From NCBI RefSeq assembly GCF_040545335.1, contig NZ_JBEPLU010000002.1, positions 1 to 64,000 on the forward strand: a stretch of 64,000 bases of DNA, read 5' to 3'. Both the position numbers and the translations under genes were made by a program. Shown piece by piece: positions 1-11,210 of the stretch (its first letter is position 1; each line of letters opens with the position of its first letter). Source of the DNA: Phenylobacterium koreense (GTDB taxonomy: Bacteria > Pseudomonadota > Alphaproteobacteria > Caulobacterales > Caulobacteraceae). The notes under the pieces were generated by a model. It searched no databases, was not told the origin of the DNA, and was given only the letters and a program-made list of their open reading frames with translations.

Positions 1-87
1 GCCCTGCAGACCAAGCAGCAGCTTGGTGTTCAGGCGCTTGGCATCGCCAACCAGTCCTCCAGCGTTCTGCTCGGACTCTTCCGATAA
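1..87 (+). CDS. Flagellin, C-terminal fragment (gene enters from outside the window)
   Basis: Frame 1 is open from the first base to a TAA at 85-87 and encodes 28 residues. They contain the terminal D0 helix motif of Caulobacter-type flagellins, QQLGVQALGIANQSSSVLLG followed by LFR. The same pattern (QQLGAQALSIANSQPQVILQ, then LFRGG) ends the complete flagellin at 615-1451, so this is a second flagellin gene just upstream. Flagellin monomers are exported through the flagellar type III apparatus and polymerise into the filament; the C-terminal helix packs in the filament core. The 5' part lies outside the window, so length and start cannot be judged. Confidence 0.9.
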   Translation, partial: ALQTKQQLGVQALGIANQSSSVLLGLFR

Positions 88-97
88 GACAAAGGAG

Positions 98-122
98 GCG
101 TGGCCGCTCGCGGCCACGCTTT
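98..122 (+). terminator. Intrinsic terminator after the upstream flagellin
   Basis: A perfect 9-bp stem, GCGTGGCCG (98-106) pairing with CGGCCACGC (111-119), closes on a CTCG loop and is followed by TTT. It begins 11 nt after the flagellin stop codon. The T-run is short, so it may only attenuate read-through into the FlaG-like gene. Confidence 0.65.
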
Positions 123-131
123 GGCGTCGGC

Positions 132-156
132 GGCGGGAAGGACTGTCCTTCCCGCC
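132..156 (+). other. Second inverted repeat in the leader of the FlaG-like gene
   Basis: A stem of about 11 bp (132-142 with 146-156, 3-nt loop, GGCGGGAAGGA against its complement) lies between the flagellin terminator and the FlaG-like start at 202. There is no T-run, so it is a leader hairpin rather than a terminator. Caulobacter flagellin mRNA leaders are known FlbT targets, but a link here is only inference. Confidence 0.4.
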
Positions 157-201
157 GCTTTCGCCCATAGGGGCCCGCGCAAGCGAGCCGCGGAGGAAAC
201 C

Positions 202-480
202 ATGGAGAGTAAGCTTTCCAGCATCGCCGTCGTCTCGACCGAGATGGACGGCGTGGCGTCGCCGAAACCCGCGCCGGCTCAGGTCGCCGTGCAGGAAGAG
301 GCTCCGACGCCGGACCTGCGGCTGGTCATCGAAGACCGCGGTCCGCACGGCGGTTTCGTCTACAAGACCATAGACCGGCGCACGGGCGAGGTCGTATTGC
401 AGCTTCCCCGGGAAGAGGTGCTTCGCCTGCGCGAGGCGGCCGGGTACGAAGCCGGCGCGGTGATCGACACCAGCGCCTGA
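202..480 (+). CDS. FlaG-like flagellar protein
   Basis: A 92-residue protein. The start ATG at 202 follows a clear Shine-Dalgarno sequence (GGAGGA, 192-197). The first 40 residues are Ala/Pro/Val-rich and look disordered. The C-terminal half has the FlaG signature of a short beta strand, a turn and an amphipathic helix: FVYKTIDRRTGEVVLQLP followed by REEVLRLREA, matching the usual pattern of a residue tract, TGE, and QIPxEExL. FlaG proteins affect filament length and flagellin behaviour. It lies between two flagellin genes, which supports a filament role. Its precise function in this lineage is unknown. Confidence 0.7.
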   Translation: MESKLSSIAVVSTEMDGVASPKPAPAQVAVQEEAPTPDLRLVIEDRGPHGGFVYKTIDRRTGEVVLQLPREEVLRLREAAGYEAGAVIDTSA

Positions 481-614
481 TCGGGCCGCTTCGCCAGCGC
501 CCGCCGCCGAATTTACGGCGTTAATCTTTCAGAAACCACGATCTCTCAGCGTTAACCATACTAACGGCGCGCGAGTCGCGCGCACTCATGGGTTCTCTGA
601 AGGAGATTTGCGCC

Positions 615-1451
615 ATGGCGATGAGCGTCAACACGAACAAGTCGGCGCTGATCGCGCTCCAAAACCTCAACAGCACGAACGAAAAGCTCGAGCAGGTTCA
701 GAACAAGATCAACACCGGCCTGCGCGTCTCCAGCGCCAAGGACAACGCCGCTGTCTACGCCATCGCCCAGAAGCAGCGCGCCGACTTCAGCTCCCTCGGC
801 GCGGTGAAGATGAGCCTCGACCGGGCGACCTCGATCACCGACGTCGCCCTGACGGCCGGGCAGCAGATCTCCGACATCCTCGTGCAGATGCGCGAAAAGG
901 TGGTGGGCGCGGCCGAAGACTCCGCGTCGCCCCAGACGAAGAAGGCCTTCGACGACGAATACCAGACCCTGCTGCAGGCCATCAGCCAGTTCGCCAGTTC
1001 GGCGGAGTTCGACGGCGTTTCCGTCCTGAACGGCAGCCTGACGGCGGACCTTAACTTCCTGGCCAACGCCGATGGCGACAGCTACATCTCGCTGACCCCG
1101 CAGGACTTCACGGTCACCGGCTCGATCATCGGCCTCGACGGCACCGACCTGAACGGGACGACCACCAACGTGAAGTCGGTGCTGGCCTCGCTCGACTCCG
1201 CCATTTCGAACGTGACGGCGGCCCTCGCCGAAATGGGCGCCCAGGCCAAGCAGATCGAAAAGCACGTGACCTTCGTGGCCAAGCTGCAGGACACCCTGGA
1301 GACCGGCATCGGCAACCTGGTGGACGCCGATATCGCCAAGGAGAGCGCCCGATTGCAGTCCCTGCAGGTGCAACAGCAGCTCGGCGCCCAGGCCCTGTCG
1401 ATCGCCAATTCCCAGCCGCAGGTCATCCTTCAGCTCTTCCGCGGCGGCTAA
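615..1451 (+). CDS. Flagellin
   Basis: A 278-residue filament subunit. ATG at 615 is chosen because AAGGAGA (599-605) lies at good spacing and flagellins of this group begin MxxSxNTN; the longer reading from 588 lacks such a site. The N-terminal D0/D1 helix carries the NTNKSALIALQNLN, KINTGLRVSSAKDN and AIAQKQRA segments, residues about 55-250 form a small variable D1 region, and the C-terminus holds the matching D0 helix ending LFRGG. The size is close to the short Caulobacter flagellins FljM/N/O. It is part of a multi-flagellin cluster with the gene at 1-87. It is exported without a Sec signal. Confidence 0.93.
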   Translation: MAMSVNTNKSALIALQNLNSTNEKLEQVQNKINTGLRVSSAKDNAAVYAIAQKQRADFSSLGAVKMSLDRATSITDVALTAGQQISDILVQMREKVVGAAEDSASPQTKKAFDDEYQTLLQAISQFASSAEFDGVSVLNGSLTADLNFLANADGDSYISLTPQDFTVTGSIIGLDGTDLNGTTTNVKSVLASLDSAISNVTAALAEMGAQAKQIEKHVTFVAKLQDTLETGIGNLVDADIAKESARLQSLQVQQQLGAQALSIANSQPQVILQLFRGG

Positions 1452-1562
1452 GGTCGAGGCCGGCTCGGCGGCGCGCTGAAATATTAAGGCGCAGCTTAAC
1501 CTATCGTCAGCTCTACCTGGGGCAGAGTAGGGTCGGGCAAGCGTGCAGAGTCGGTGACCTAG

Positions 1563-4412
1563 GTGATTGGCCTCGATACCAGCATCCTGCTCAGCTACTA
1601 CCAAGCCAAGAGCGGCTCGGTGGTGGCGAGCGGCGGCGTAGCGGCGCCCGGTTCGAAGACCGGCGTCGGCGGCACGGCTGCGCCGACGGCGCCTTGGAGC
1701 AGCCTTTCGAAGGCCCCCAAGCCCGACGACCTGCTCAAGAGCGTCCTCATCGGGCGCAAGTTCATCGATGAGGCGCAGACCCAGCTCGATGTCAAAGGCG
1801 CCAGCGACGACTACCGCCAGCTCTTCACGATGTACCAGGGGCTGGCGCTCCTGGAGAGCCTGGCCAAGCGGGCCGACGACGACAAGGTCAGCCCCGCGGA
1901 GCTGACGCGGATCCAGGCCGCATTCTCCCGTGGCATGGCCGAGGTCTCCAACTACGTCGACTCGACCGACTTCGAGCATCTGCGGCTGACCTATGGCGAC
2001 GCCGCCGACAAGGCCAAGGCCACCGTCGGCGTGCCCAAGACGACGCCGCGCTACTTGACCGATCCGATCCACCAGGGCACGGCCACCGAGGCGGTCGAGG
2101 CCTTCCAGGGCGACGTGCGGTTCAGCATGAACGTGGCCCTGCCCAACAAGACCCAGAAGACGATCGACTTCGACCTCTCCGAGATGGGCTCGCTGCCCCG
2201 CTCGATGAACAATGTGGTCAAGTACCTCAACGACAAGATCGCCACGACCACCGGCTATTGGACCCGCTTCGCGGTCGAGAAGATTCCGGGCGAGGAGAAG
2301 ACCGTCGAGGTGAACGGACGCACCGTCAGCCTGGGCAAGGCGCCCGATCAGTTCGCCATCAAGATCCAGGGCGACACGACGGAAATTCTTACCTTTTCCG
2401 CGCCGGCGACCTCGCCTGCGGTCTATATCACCCAGACCGCCGGGGATCCCGACCCGAAAGAAACCACGACCGCTGCCAAGCCGGCCGCCAGCACGACCTC
2501 CGAGGCCAGCGAGACGCCCGCGGAGGCGGAAGAAAAGCCTACCGTCGAGCAACTCCTGAAGTTCGAGACCGGCGCCACCTCCGATGCGGTTCGTCGGCCC
2601 GGCGACGTGAACTGGGTGGACGGCCGGGTCTTCAACGTCGAACTGCCCGAGGGCGTCTCTCAGGTGCGGACGACCGTCACCGGCCCTGACGGCTCGCTCT
2701 ACATGCTCGCCGACGTCGACGGCGAGGTCGACGGCCAGACCATCAAGGGCTCCGGCGACGTGGCGCTGATGAAGTTCGATTCGGCCGGAAACGTCGTCTA
2801 CACGCGCACGCTCGGCGCCTCCGAGGCGGCCAGCGGCCTGGCGCTCAGCGTCGGTCCGGACGGCCAGATCGCCGTCGCGGGGTCGGTGACCGGTGGGTTC
2901 GCCGCCTCGGGCGTGCCGATCGGCGACACCAACACGATCCCCAAGGTCCTGGCCGCCGACGAAGGGGCCGACCCCACCAAGCCCGACAGCTTCGTCGCCG
3001 TGTACAACGATGCGGGCGAGGAGATGTGGTCGCAGCGGCTTGGCGCGCGCGACGACGACGAGGCCACCGAAGTGGCGTTCGGCGCCGACGGCTCGGTCTA
3101 TGTTCTCGGCCGCACGAAGGGGGCCATGACCGGCCAGGTTTCGAGCGGAAGCTGGGACAGCTATCTGCGCGCCTTCGACGCCGATGGACGTCTGAAGTCG
3201 ACCACCCAGTTCGGCGCGGCCGGTGAAGACAAGCCCGCGGGCCTGGTGGTCAACGGGACCAATGTCGTCGTCACGACCATCGAAGGCGGGGAGGTGAAGC
3301 TCCGCAATTTCGACCTCACCGATCCGAAGGCCCCGGTCGTCACCGCGACCCGCAACCTCGGCTCGATCGGCGGCGGGACCATCGCCGGCGTCACCATGGA
3401 TGGCGGCTCGATCATCATCGCCGGCTCGACGGGCGCGACCCTGGGCATCGGCAACACCACCCGGGCCTCGTCGGGCAGTATCGACACCTTCGCCGCCCGG
3501 ATCGCCTTCGATCTCAGCTCCGGCGGCGACGCCATCGCCTATTACGGCGGGGCGGGCGATGATCGGGCCTCGGCCATGACCGTCGCCGATGGCAAGGTCT
3601 GGATCACCGGCACGACCAAGACCGCGCTTCCAGGCATGGACGCCACGCTTGGGAAGACCGACGGCTTTGCGGTTGGCCTGGATATCGCCTCCGGCGCGGT
3701 GGCCTGGTCCCAGCGGTTCAGCGGCAAGGACGGCATTGTCAATCCGACCTCGATCGCCGTCGATCCGGGCGGGGCGAGCGCCCTTGACCGGCTTGGCCTG
3801 CCCACCGGCAAGATCGCCTATTCGGATTCCCAACTGGTCACCGCTGCGACCTCCGCGCGTCCCGGCGACCAGTTCCAGATTCGCCGGCGGATCGGCGGCT
3901 CGGCGGTGACGATCACCATCGAGGCCAATGACACCCTGCAGACCCTCGCCACCAAGATTCTCCGGGCCACCGCCTATTCGGTGAAGGCCGACGTCGTTTC
4001 CGACGGCGACGTGCGCAAGCTGCAGATCATGCCCAGGAACAGTCGGTCCAGCCTGGAGATCCTGGGCGGGAAGGGCGGTCTGGATGTGCTGGAGGCCCTG
4101 GGCCTGCAGGAGGGCTTCGTTCGCTCCATGGTGACCGACGACGGCGTCTCCAAGCCCGGCGACGGCGGGGCGGCCATGTACGGCCTGAAGATGCCGCGGG
4201 ACCTGAACCTCTCCAGCGAAGAGAACATCAAGAAGACCCTCGACCGGCTGACGATGGCCATGTCGGTCCTGCGCACCGCCTATCGCGACCTGGAAGCGGG
4301 AATGAAGCCGGCCGCCGAAAAGAAGAAGGTCGAGGGAGAGGTCCCCGCCTATCTGAAGAACCAGCTCGCCAACTATCAGGCGGGCCTGAACCGTCTCCTG
4401 GGCGGCGCCTGA
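1563..4412 (+). CDS. FlaEY-like flagellar protein with beta-propeller (SBBP-type) repeats
   Basis: A 949-residue protein starting at GTG 1563, about 110 nt after the flagellin gene. Residues about 180-290 resemble hook-associated/flagellin_IN modules (LNDKIATTTGYWTRF), followed by a Thr/Ala/Glu-rich linker. Residues about 345-745 hold repeated blades of the SBBP type (for example GPDGSLYMLADVDG, VGPDGQIAVAGSVTG, VADGKVWITGTTKT). A second flagellin_IN-like module follows (about 775-850), and the C-terminal helix, LTMAMSVLRTAYRDLE, resembles flagellin/FlgL ends. Length, position beside flagellins and domain mix fit Caulobacter FlaEY, which is needed for normal filament assembly. The name is by family resemblance and is not proven. 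Confidence 0.65.
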   Translation: MIGLDTSILLSYYQAKSGSVVASGGVAAPGSKTGVGGTAAPTAPWSSLSKAPKPDDLLKSVLIGRKFIDEAQTQLDVKGASDDYRQLFTMYQGLALLESLAKRADDDKVSPAELTRIQAAFSRGMAEVSNYVDSTDFEHLRLTYGDAADKAKATVGVPKTTPRYLTDPIHQGTATEAVEAFQGDVRFSMNVALPNKTQKTIDFDLSEMGSLPRSMNNVVKYLNDKIATTTGYWTRFAVEKIPGEEKTVEVNGRTVSLGKAPDQFAIKIQGDTTEILTFSAPATSPAVYITQTAGDPDPKETTTAAKPAASTTSEASETPAEAEEKPTVEQLLKFETGATSDAVRRPGDVNWVDGRVFNVELPEGVSQVRTTVTGPDGSLYMLADVDGEVDGQTIKGSGDVALMKFDSAGNVVYTRTLGASEAASGLALSVGPDGQIAVAGSVTGGFAASGVPIGDTNTIPKVLAADEGADPTKPDSFVAVYNDAGEEMWSQRLGARDDDEATEVAFGADGSVYVLGRTKGAMTGQVSSGSWDSYLRAFDADGRLKSTTQFGAAGEDKPAGLVVNGTNVVVTTIEGGEVKLRNFDLTDPKAPVVTATRNLGSIGGGTIAGVTMDGGSIIIAGSTGATLGIGNTTRASSGSIDTFAARIAFDLSSGGDAIAYYGGAGDDRASAMTVADGKVWITGTTKTALPGMDATLGKTDGFAVGLDIASGAVAWSQRFSGKDGIVNPTSIAVDPGGASALDRLGLPTGKIAYSDSQLVTAATSARPGDQFQIRRRIGGSAVTITIEANDTLQTLATKILRATAYSVKADVVSDGDVRKLQIMPRNSRSSLEILGGKGGLDVLEALGLQEGFVRSMVTDDGVSKPGDGGAAMYGLKMPRDLNLSSEENIKKTLDRLTMAMSVLRTAYRDLEAGMKPAAEKKKVEGEVPAYLKNQLANYQAGLNRLLGGA

Positions 4413-4458
4413 CCCGCCTACGCTTGAAACCGTCACACGCACGGTCTAGCGAGGGCGC

Positions 4459-5145
4459 ATGGATTTCCTGAAGGATCGACGCACGCTTCTGGCGCTCGGC
4501 GGCGGCGCGGCCGCCCTGATCGCGGGGCTCCTCATCGCGAACGCGATGGTGAGCAAGGGCCGTGGCGAAAAGGCCGCGCCGCCGCCGGCCTCTCAAGGCG
4601 GACTGGTGGTCGAGACCGGCGCCCGCGACGACGGCAAGCTGGACCCGGCCAAGCCGCTGCGTTGTTTCGTCGCCGGACAGTATGTGGGCGAGATGACCCT
4701 GGCCGACTGCGCCAAGCGGAACGGCGTCGCCACCGGCGCCCTCGATGTCGGCGTCGATGAGGCGGGCAATCTCGCCGCCGCCGACCAGGCCGGCACCATG
4801 CTGACGCCCCTGCCGCCGACGCCCGAGCCGGTGACCGCCGGCGTCGCGCCTCCCGGCGCCGTGGTTCCGGCCCCGACGGCTGCGCCGGCCAACGCCCCGG
4901 CTGGAAGCTGCTGGCGCTACGTCGATGGCGGCTGGCGCAAGTTGCCAAGCGAACAGACCCTGCACGCCTGCGTTCAGACCCTGTTCGCCGGACGGTGCGA
5001 GCGCCCCGGCGGCGCCACCTATGGCCGCTGGATGTCGCAGACCTTGCGCCTGGTGCCCGGAAAGGTTGAAGTGTCCGGCGACAACCGCAGTTTCCGCCTG
5101 CTGGCGGAACAGGCCTCGAACTGCTCCATCGCTCCGATCGGCTAA
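4459..5145 (+). CDS. Membrane-anchored hypothetical protein with conserved cysteines
   Basis: A 228-residue protein starting 46 nt after the FlaEY-like gene. A short basic N-terminus (MDFLKDRR) precedes one membrane segment at about residues 10-30 (ALGGGAAALIAGLLIANAMV), so the rest is probably periplasmic. Two Cys-containing blocks, RCFVAGQYVGEMTLADCAKR near residue 70 and a C-terminal one with CW, AC, RCER and NCS cysteines near 150-225, flank a Pro/Ala-rich linker. The paired cysteines suggest disulfides in the periplasm. I do not recognise the family. Its position suggests an envelope role but not necessarily a flagellar one. Confidence 0.7.
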   Translation: MDFLKDRRTLLALGGGAAALIAGLLIANAMVSKGRGEKAAPPPASQGGLVVETGARDDGKLDPAKPLRCFVAGQYVGEMTLADCAKRNGVATGALDVGVDEAGNLAAADQAGTMLTPLPPTPEPVTAGVAPPGAVVPAPTAAPANAPAGSCWRYVDGGWRKLPSEQTLHACVQTLFAGRCERPGGATYGRWMSQTLRLVPGKVEVSGDNRSFRLLAEQASNCSIAPIG

Positions 5146-5189
5146 GCGTCGCCTTGGCCCCGCCTCAATCGCGCCTATAGGCTTCAGCC

Positions 5190-5585
5190 ATGCTGTTTCG
5201 AACCGCCATCGTCACCGGCCTCGCCGTTCTTTCCCTCGGCGCCTGCTCCCAAAAGACCCTGCCGCCGGGCGGGGAGGGGATCTGCTGGCACGTGACCAAG
5301 CAGGACGGTGAGCTGAAGTACCACAAGCTCGCCACCAATGTTCCTGACCTGGAGCACTGCGCCGCCGAGCTCGAAGGCATGCGGGTCCGCTTCCTGCGGA
5401 TGGGCGGGACCACCACCGAGGTGACCGGCGCCTACAAGGGCAACTTCATCTTCGTCGACAAGCGCGGAATCTTCACCGCCCCGTCGCTGGAGGAGCATCC
5501 CTACCTCGCCATGGTGCGGACGGGCGATGGCCGCCTGGCCGTCCCCGGCGCCATGCCGCGGGAGGCTGCGCCGCCCGCCAACTAA
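5190..5585 (+). CDS. Small lipoprotein, paralogue of the one at 56203
   Basis: 131 residues. The N-terminus MLFRTAIVTGLAVLSLGACS is a type II signal peptide with lipobox LGAC, so the mature protein should be lipid-anchored through Cys19. The mature part carries the pattern G-x-CW near residue 33, then ATNVPDLEHCAAELEGMR and VTGAYKGNFIFVD. The same order (GVCW, APNVETLEDCASRLEALR, VTGAFQGRFIYVT) occurs in the lipoprotein at 56203-56583, so the two are paralogues with two conserved cysteines. Function is unknown. It is transcribed towards ssb, with a LexA box in between. Confidence 0.75.
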   Translation: MLFRTAIVTGLAVLSLGACSQKTLPPGGEGICWHVTKQDGELKYHKLATNVPDLEHCAAELEGMRVRFLRMGGTTTEVTGAYKGNFIFVDKRGIFTAPSLEEHPYLAMVRTGDGRLAVPGAMPREAAPPAN

Positions 5586-5624
5586 GCGGCGCAAATCCTC
5601 TGTGGACGAAGCGCGATTTGGCGC

Positions 5625-5639
5625 GAACAAATGCGGAAC
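5625..5639. promoter_or_regulatory. LexA (SOS) box upstream of ssb
   Basis: The sequence reads GAAC, AAATGCG, GAAC: the direct-repeat operator GAAC-N7-GAAC (GTTC-N7-GTTC on the other strand) used by alphaproteobacterial LexA. It lies 85 bp before the ssb ATG, and ssb is a known member of the Caulobacter SOS regulon. Damage-induced derepression of ssb is therefore expected. Confidence 0.8.
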
Positions 5640-5723
5640 ATTAACTTGATCGCCCGCCGGGCCTCGTCTAGCGTCCGCCTTTAGGCCGCTGGGCCGCAAG
5701 CACGGAAAGCAAGGGACGAACTC

Positions 5724-6224
5724 ATGGCGGGCAGCGTCAACAAGGTGATCCTGGTCGGCAATCTCGGCGCCGATCCGGAAATCCGCAGCCTCAATTCTGG
5801 CGACCGGGTCGCCAACCTGCGGATCGCGACGTCGGAAACCTGGCGCGATCGCGCCACCGGCGAACGCAAGGAAAAGACCGAATGGCACCGGGTCGTGATC
5901 TTCAACGACAACCTGGTGAAGGTGGCCGAGCAATATCTGCGCAAGGGCTCGAAGGTTTATATCGAGGGCTCGCTGCAGACCCGGAAGTGGACCGACCAGT
6001 CGGGCCAGGAGAAGTTCTCCACCGAGATCGTGCTCCAGAAGTTCCGGGGCGAACTGACCATGCTCGACGGTCGCAGCGAGGGCGCTGGCGGCGGCGGTGA
6101 CTACGGCGGTGGAAGCGGTGGATATGGCGGCGGTGGCGGCGGCTTCGGCGGCGGCCCGCGCAACCAGGGCTCAGGCCCCCGCGAGGACTTCTCCGCCGAC
6201 CTCGACGACGAGATCCCGTTCTAA
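5724..6224 (+). CDS. ssb: Single-stranded DNA-binding protein
   Basis: 166 residues. It opens with the SSB signature [20 protein letters not shown] and carries an OB fold to about residue 110 ([35 protein letters not shown]). A Gly-rich flexible linker (about 118-150) leads to the acidic tail DLDDEIPF, which docks partners such as RecO, PriA, exonuclease I and the polymerase clamp loader. SSB coats ssDNA as a tetramer during replication, recombination and repair. The start is the only ATG consistent with family N-termini. A LexA box upstream and a hairpin terminator at 6250-6278 suggest its own SOS-regulated unit. Confidence 0.97.
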   Translation: MAGSVNKVILVGNLGADPEIRSLNSGDRVANLRIATSETWRDRATGERKEKTEWHRVVIFNDNLVKVAEQYLRKGSKVYIEGSLQTRKWTDQSGQEKFSTEIVLQKFRGELTMLDGRSEGAGGGGDYGGGSGGYGGGGGGFGGGPRNQGSGPREDFSADLDDEIPF

Positions 6225-6249
6225 ATCGGAACCCCATCCTGCTCCGATG

Positions 6250-6278
6250 CATGGCCGGCCCTCCTGAGGCCGGCCATG
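6250..6278 (+). terminator. Terminator hairpin after ssb
   Basis: A perfect 11-bp inverted repeat, CATGGCCGGCC (6250-6260) with GGCCGGCCATG (6268-6278), has a 7-nt loop and is followed by the T-rich TTCGTTTT. It sits 26 nt after the ssb stop. The stem is very stable and the T tract imperfect. Confidence 0.75.
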
Positions 6279-6378
6279 TTCGTTTTCGGCTGGCCGACAT
6301 CCCCAAAGCCACCGCAGGCATTTGACAACCGCGCCGCGGACGGCCTCTTGGGCGCAGCCTGGCGCGTCGGAGAGGGTC

Positions 6379-7698
6379 GTGGGGTTTTCAGCCAAGAATC
6401 TGATCGGTCGCACGACGCTGATCGTGGCCGCCGTGGCGATCGTGCAGGCGATCGTGAGCATCGGATTCTATGCGGCGATCGACCGTCAGGACCAGCGCGA
6501 GGACCATGCGCGGCGCATCGCCGAGCTGCTGGTCGTCGGCGGCCGGGCGCAGGCGGCGGGCGGCGGGCTGAACGCTGCGACCGACGCCGTCATGACCACG
6601 CGCCATCTGGAGGCCGCCGTCAGTCCGGCGCGGCCCGACTGGCCGACCATCCAAGACGCCACGGCCGAGGCCATTGCACGCCAGGTCATCCAGTGGGAGC
6701 CGTCCCTCGACGGCCGCTCCCTGCGCCTCTGGACCGAGCGCAACCCCGGCGGCGGCGATGATCTGGTCGGGGCCATGCGGCTTGCCGACGGCCAGTGGCT
6801 GACCTTCCGCTCCCGTGACGTCCCGCGTAGCTGGCCGATCGCCCTGCGCGCCACGGTGATCACGCTTCTCGTGGCGCTTCTCTCCCTGGGGCTGGCGATC
6901 TACGCGCTCGGCGCCCTGGGCAGGCCGCTGAGGCGGCTGGCCGTCGCGGCCCATGAGTTCGGGGAGGGGCGTCGTGCGCCTGTGGCGATCCAGGGGCCGG
7001 CCGACCTGCGCGACCTGGGCCGCGCCTTCAACAACATGCAGACCCGCATCGGCGGGCTGATCGAGGATCAGGCGCGGGCCATGGAGGCGATCAGCCACGA
7101 CCTCGGCACGCCGCTCAGCCGATTGAAGATCGCCGCCGATTTCATTGACTGCACCGACACCCGGACCATCGTCGTCGATAACGTCGATGAGCTGAACGCG
7201 ATGCTGGAGTCCCTGCGCGGCTACCTGCGCGCCCAGCACCAGGCCGCGGCCTCGGAGAAGGTCGACCTTGGCCGGCTGCTGGCCGACCTGCTTGTCCGCT
7301 GGAACGGCAAGGCGGCCTATCGCGGACCGGACAGCCTGGTGGTCTCGACCTATCGGGGACCGCTCGAGAAGGCGATCGTGCAACTGGTCGACAACGCCGT
7401 CCGCTACGGCGAGGAGGCCGATGTCGAGGTTGTCGAGGAGCCGGCCGGCGTCGCGATCCACATCCGAGACAAGGGACCCGGCATTCCCCAGGATGCCCTG
7501 GAGCGCATCTACGAGCCGTTCTTCCGGGTCGATACCGCCCGCAGCCGCGACACGGGCGGCCTCGGCCTCGGCATTCCCACGGCGCAGCGGTTGCTGCGGC
7601 GGTTCGGCGGCGACCTGGTGATCGGCAACGGACCCGATGGCGGCCTGCACGTGATCATCCGCGCCCCGGTCGCCGCCGAGCCCGCCGGGGCCTGGTAG
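6379..7698 (+). CDS. Sensor histidine kinase (EnvZ-like, orphan)
   Basis: 439 residues from GTG 6379, which has GGAGAGG (6369-6375) just upstream; a TTG at 6322 would add 19 unconvincing residues. TM1 at about 8-33 and TM2 at about 155-178 bracket a short periplasmic sensor region. A HAMP linker (RPLRRLAVAAHEFGEGRR) leads to the H-box EAISHDLGTPLSRLKIAADF, with His240 as phospho-acceptor. The ATPase domain shows the N-box IVQLVDNAVRYG, G1 DKGPGIP, F-box FFRVD and G2 TGGLGLGI. No response regulator gene adjoins it, so its partner must lie elsewhere. It is convergent with sodC, 9 nt away. Confidence 0.93.
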   Translation: MGFSAKNLIGRTTLIVAAVAIVQAIVSIGFYAAIDRQDQREDHARRIAELLVVGGRAQAAGGGLNAATDAVMTTRHLEAAVSPARPDWPTIQDATAEAIARQVIQWEPSLDGRSLRLWTERNPGGGDDLVGAMRLADGQWLTFRSRDVPRSWPIALRATVITLLVALLSLGLAIYALGALGRPLRRLAVAAHEFGEGRRAPVAIQGPADLRDLGRAFNNMQTRIGGLIEDQARAMEAISHDLGTPLSRLKIAADFIDCTDTRTIVVDNVDELNAMLESLRGYLRAQHQAAASEKVDLGRLLADLLVRWNGKAAYRGPDSLVVSTYRGPLEKAIVQLVDNAVRYGEEADVEVVEEPAGVAIHIRDKGPGIPQDALERIYEPFFRVDTARSRDTGGLGLGIPTAQRLLRRFGGDLVIGNGPDGGLHVIIRAPVAAEPAGAW

Positions 7699-7707
7699 GC
7701 GGCCAGC

Positions 7708-8235
7708 CTAGCCGCCGGCGATCACGCCGCAAGCGATCCGGGCGCCCGCGCCGCCGATCGGCTGGGTCTTATGGTCGTCGGCGTTGGCGTGGATCATGAT
7801 CGCCGAGCCGTCGGCGTCGGCCAGGGCCTGGCGGCCGCCGGCGCCGCTGAGCGACACGAAGCTGGAGAAGAACTCGGCGCTGGCCGTCCCGTCGGCGGCC
7901 ACATAGATGTTCGGCAGGTCGCCCGCCTCGTTGGCGTCGGGGTTCAGGAGGCCGTGGACCATGGTCGACCCGCCGTGGACGTGTCCGCCGGCCGAGGTGA
8001 AGTCCGACTTCGAGCAATCGCCCTTCTCGTGGAAGTGCAGGCCATGCCAGCCCGGCGTCGCGCCCTTCAGCTCGATCTTCATCAGCAGGCCCTTGGGCGC
8101 ATCGGTGAGTTGCGCCGAGCCGATCACGGCGCCGCTGGCGTTCTTCAGGTCCGCCCGCTGGCTGGCGGGCGCATCCGCCGCAGTCGCCGAACCGGCGATC
8201 AGAGTGGCGGCGAGGGCGACGAGAGCATATCTCAT
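7708..8235 (-). CDS. sodC: Periplasmic Cu/Zn superoxide dismutase
   Basis: 175 residues. The start at 8235 gives a normal Sec signal peptide (MRYALVALAATLIAGSATAA); ten further upstream codons would spoil it. Metal-site motifs are clear: WHGLHFHEKGDCS, GGHVHGG, the ANADDH stretch and the C-terminal GGAGARIACGVI signature. The enzyme dismutates superoxide to hydrogen peroxide and oxygen in the periplasm; Cys of GDC and of IACG form the family disulfide. Single gene, divergent from gyrA. Confidence 0.95.
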   Translation of the reverse strand: MRYALVALAATLIAGSATAADAPASQRADLKNASGAVIGSAQLTDAPKGLLMKIELKGATPGWHGLHFHEKGDCSKSDFTSAGGHVHGGSTMVHGLLNPDANEAGDLPNIYVAADGTASAEFFSSFVSLSGAGGRQALADADGSAIMIHANADDHKTQPIGGAGARIACGVIAGG

Positions 8236-8343
8236 GGGTTCAGCACCTGACGTTTGAATCTGCACGGAGATTGGCCTTGCGGCCTCCGGGATGGTAACAA
8301 ACGAACCTAGCTTTGTGTCCGATTCTAACGGCTAAACCGTCCC

Positions 8344-11085
<2,742 letters not shown>

Positions 11086-11210
11086 GGCCGCCGCGTGATC
11101 CGGGATTGCGCAACCTCAAGTGCGCTAAGGGATTGCGGTCCGCCAATTAGGACTTGCTTTCAGGGCGTGCGCCGGTGAAATCGCGGCGCAAGTAACGGGG
11201 GAGACGTCGA

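Noticed and set aside
480..615. Sigma-54 promoter upstream of the complete flagellin gene
   Set aside because: I could not find a convincing TGGC-N7-TTGC element in 480-615; the region has only AT-rich stretches, so no promoter is called.
561..4442. A 1293-codon open frame on the minus strand
   Set aside because: It runs antisense to the flagellin and FlaEY-like genes and has the Gly/Asp/Arg-rich, repetitive composition of GC-rich shadow frames. No ribosome site or domain is visible.
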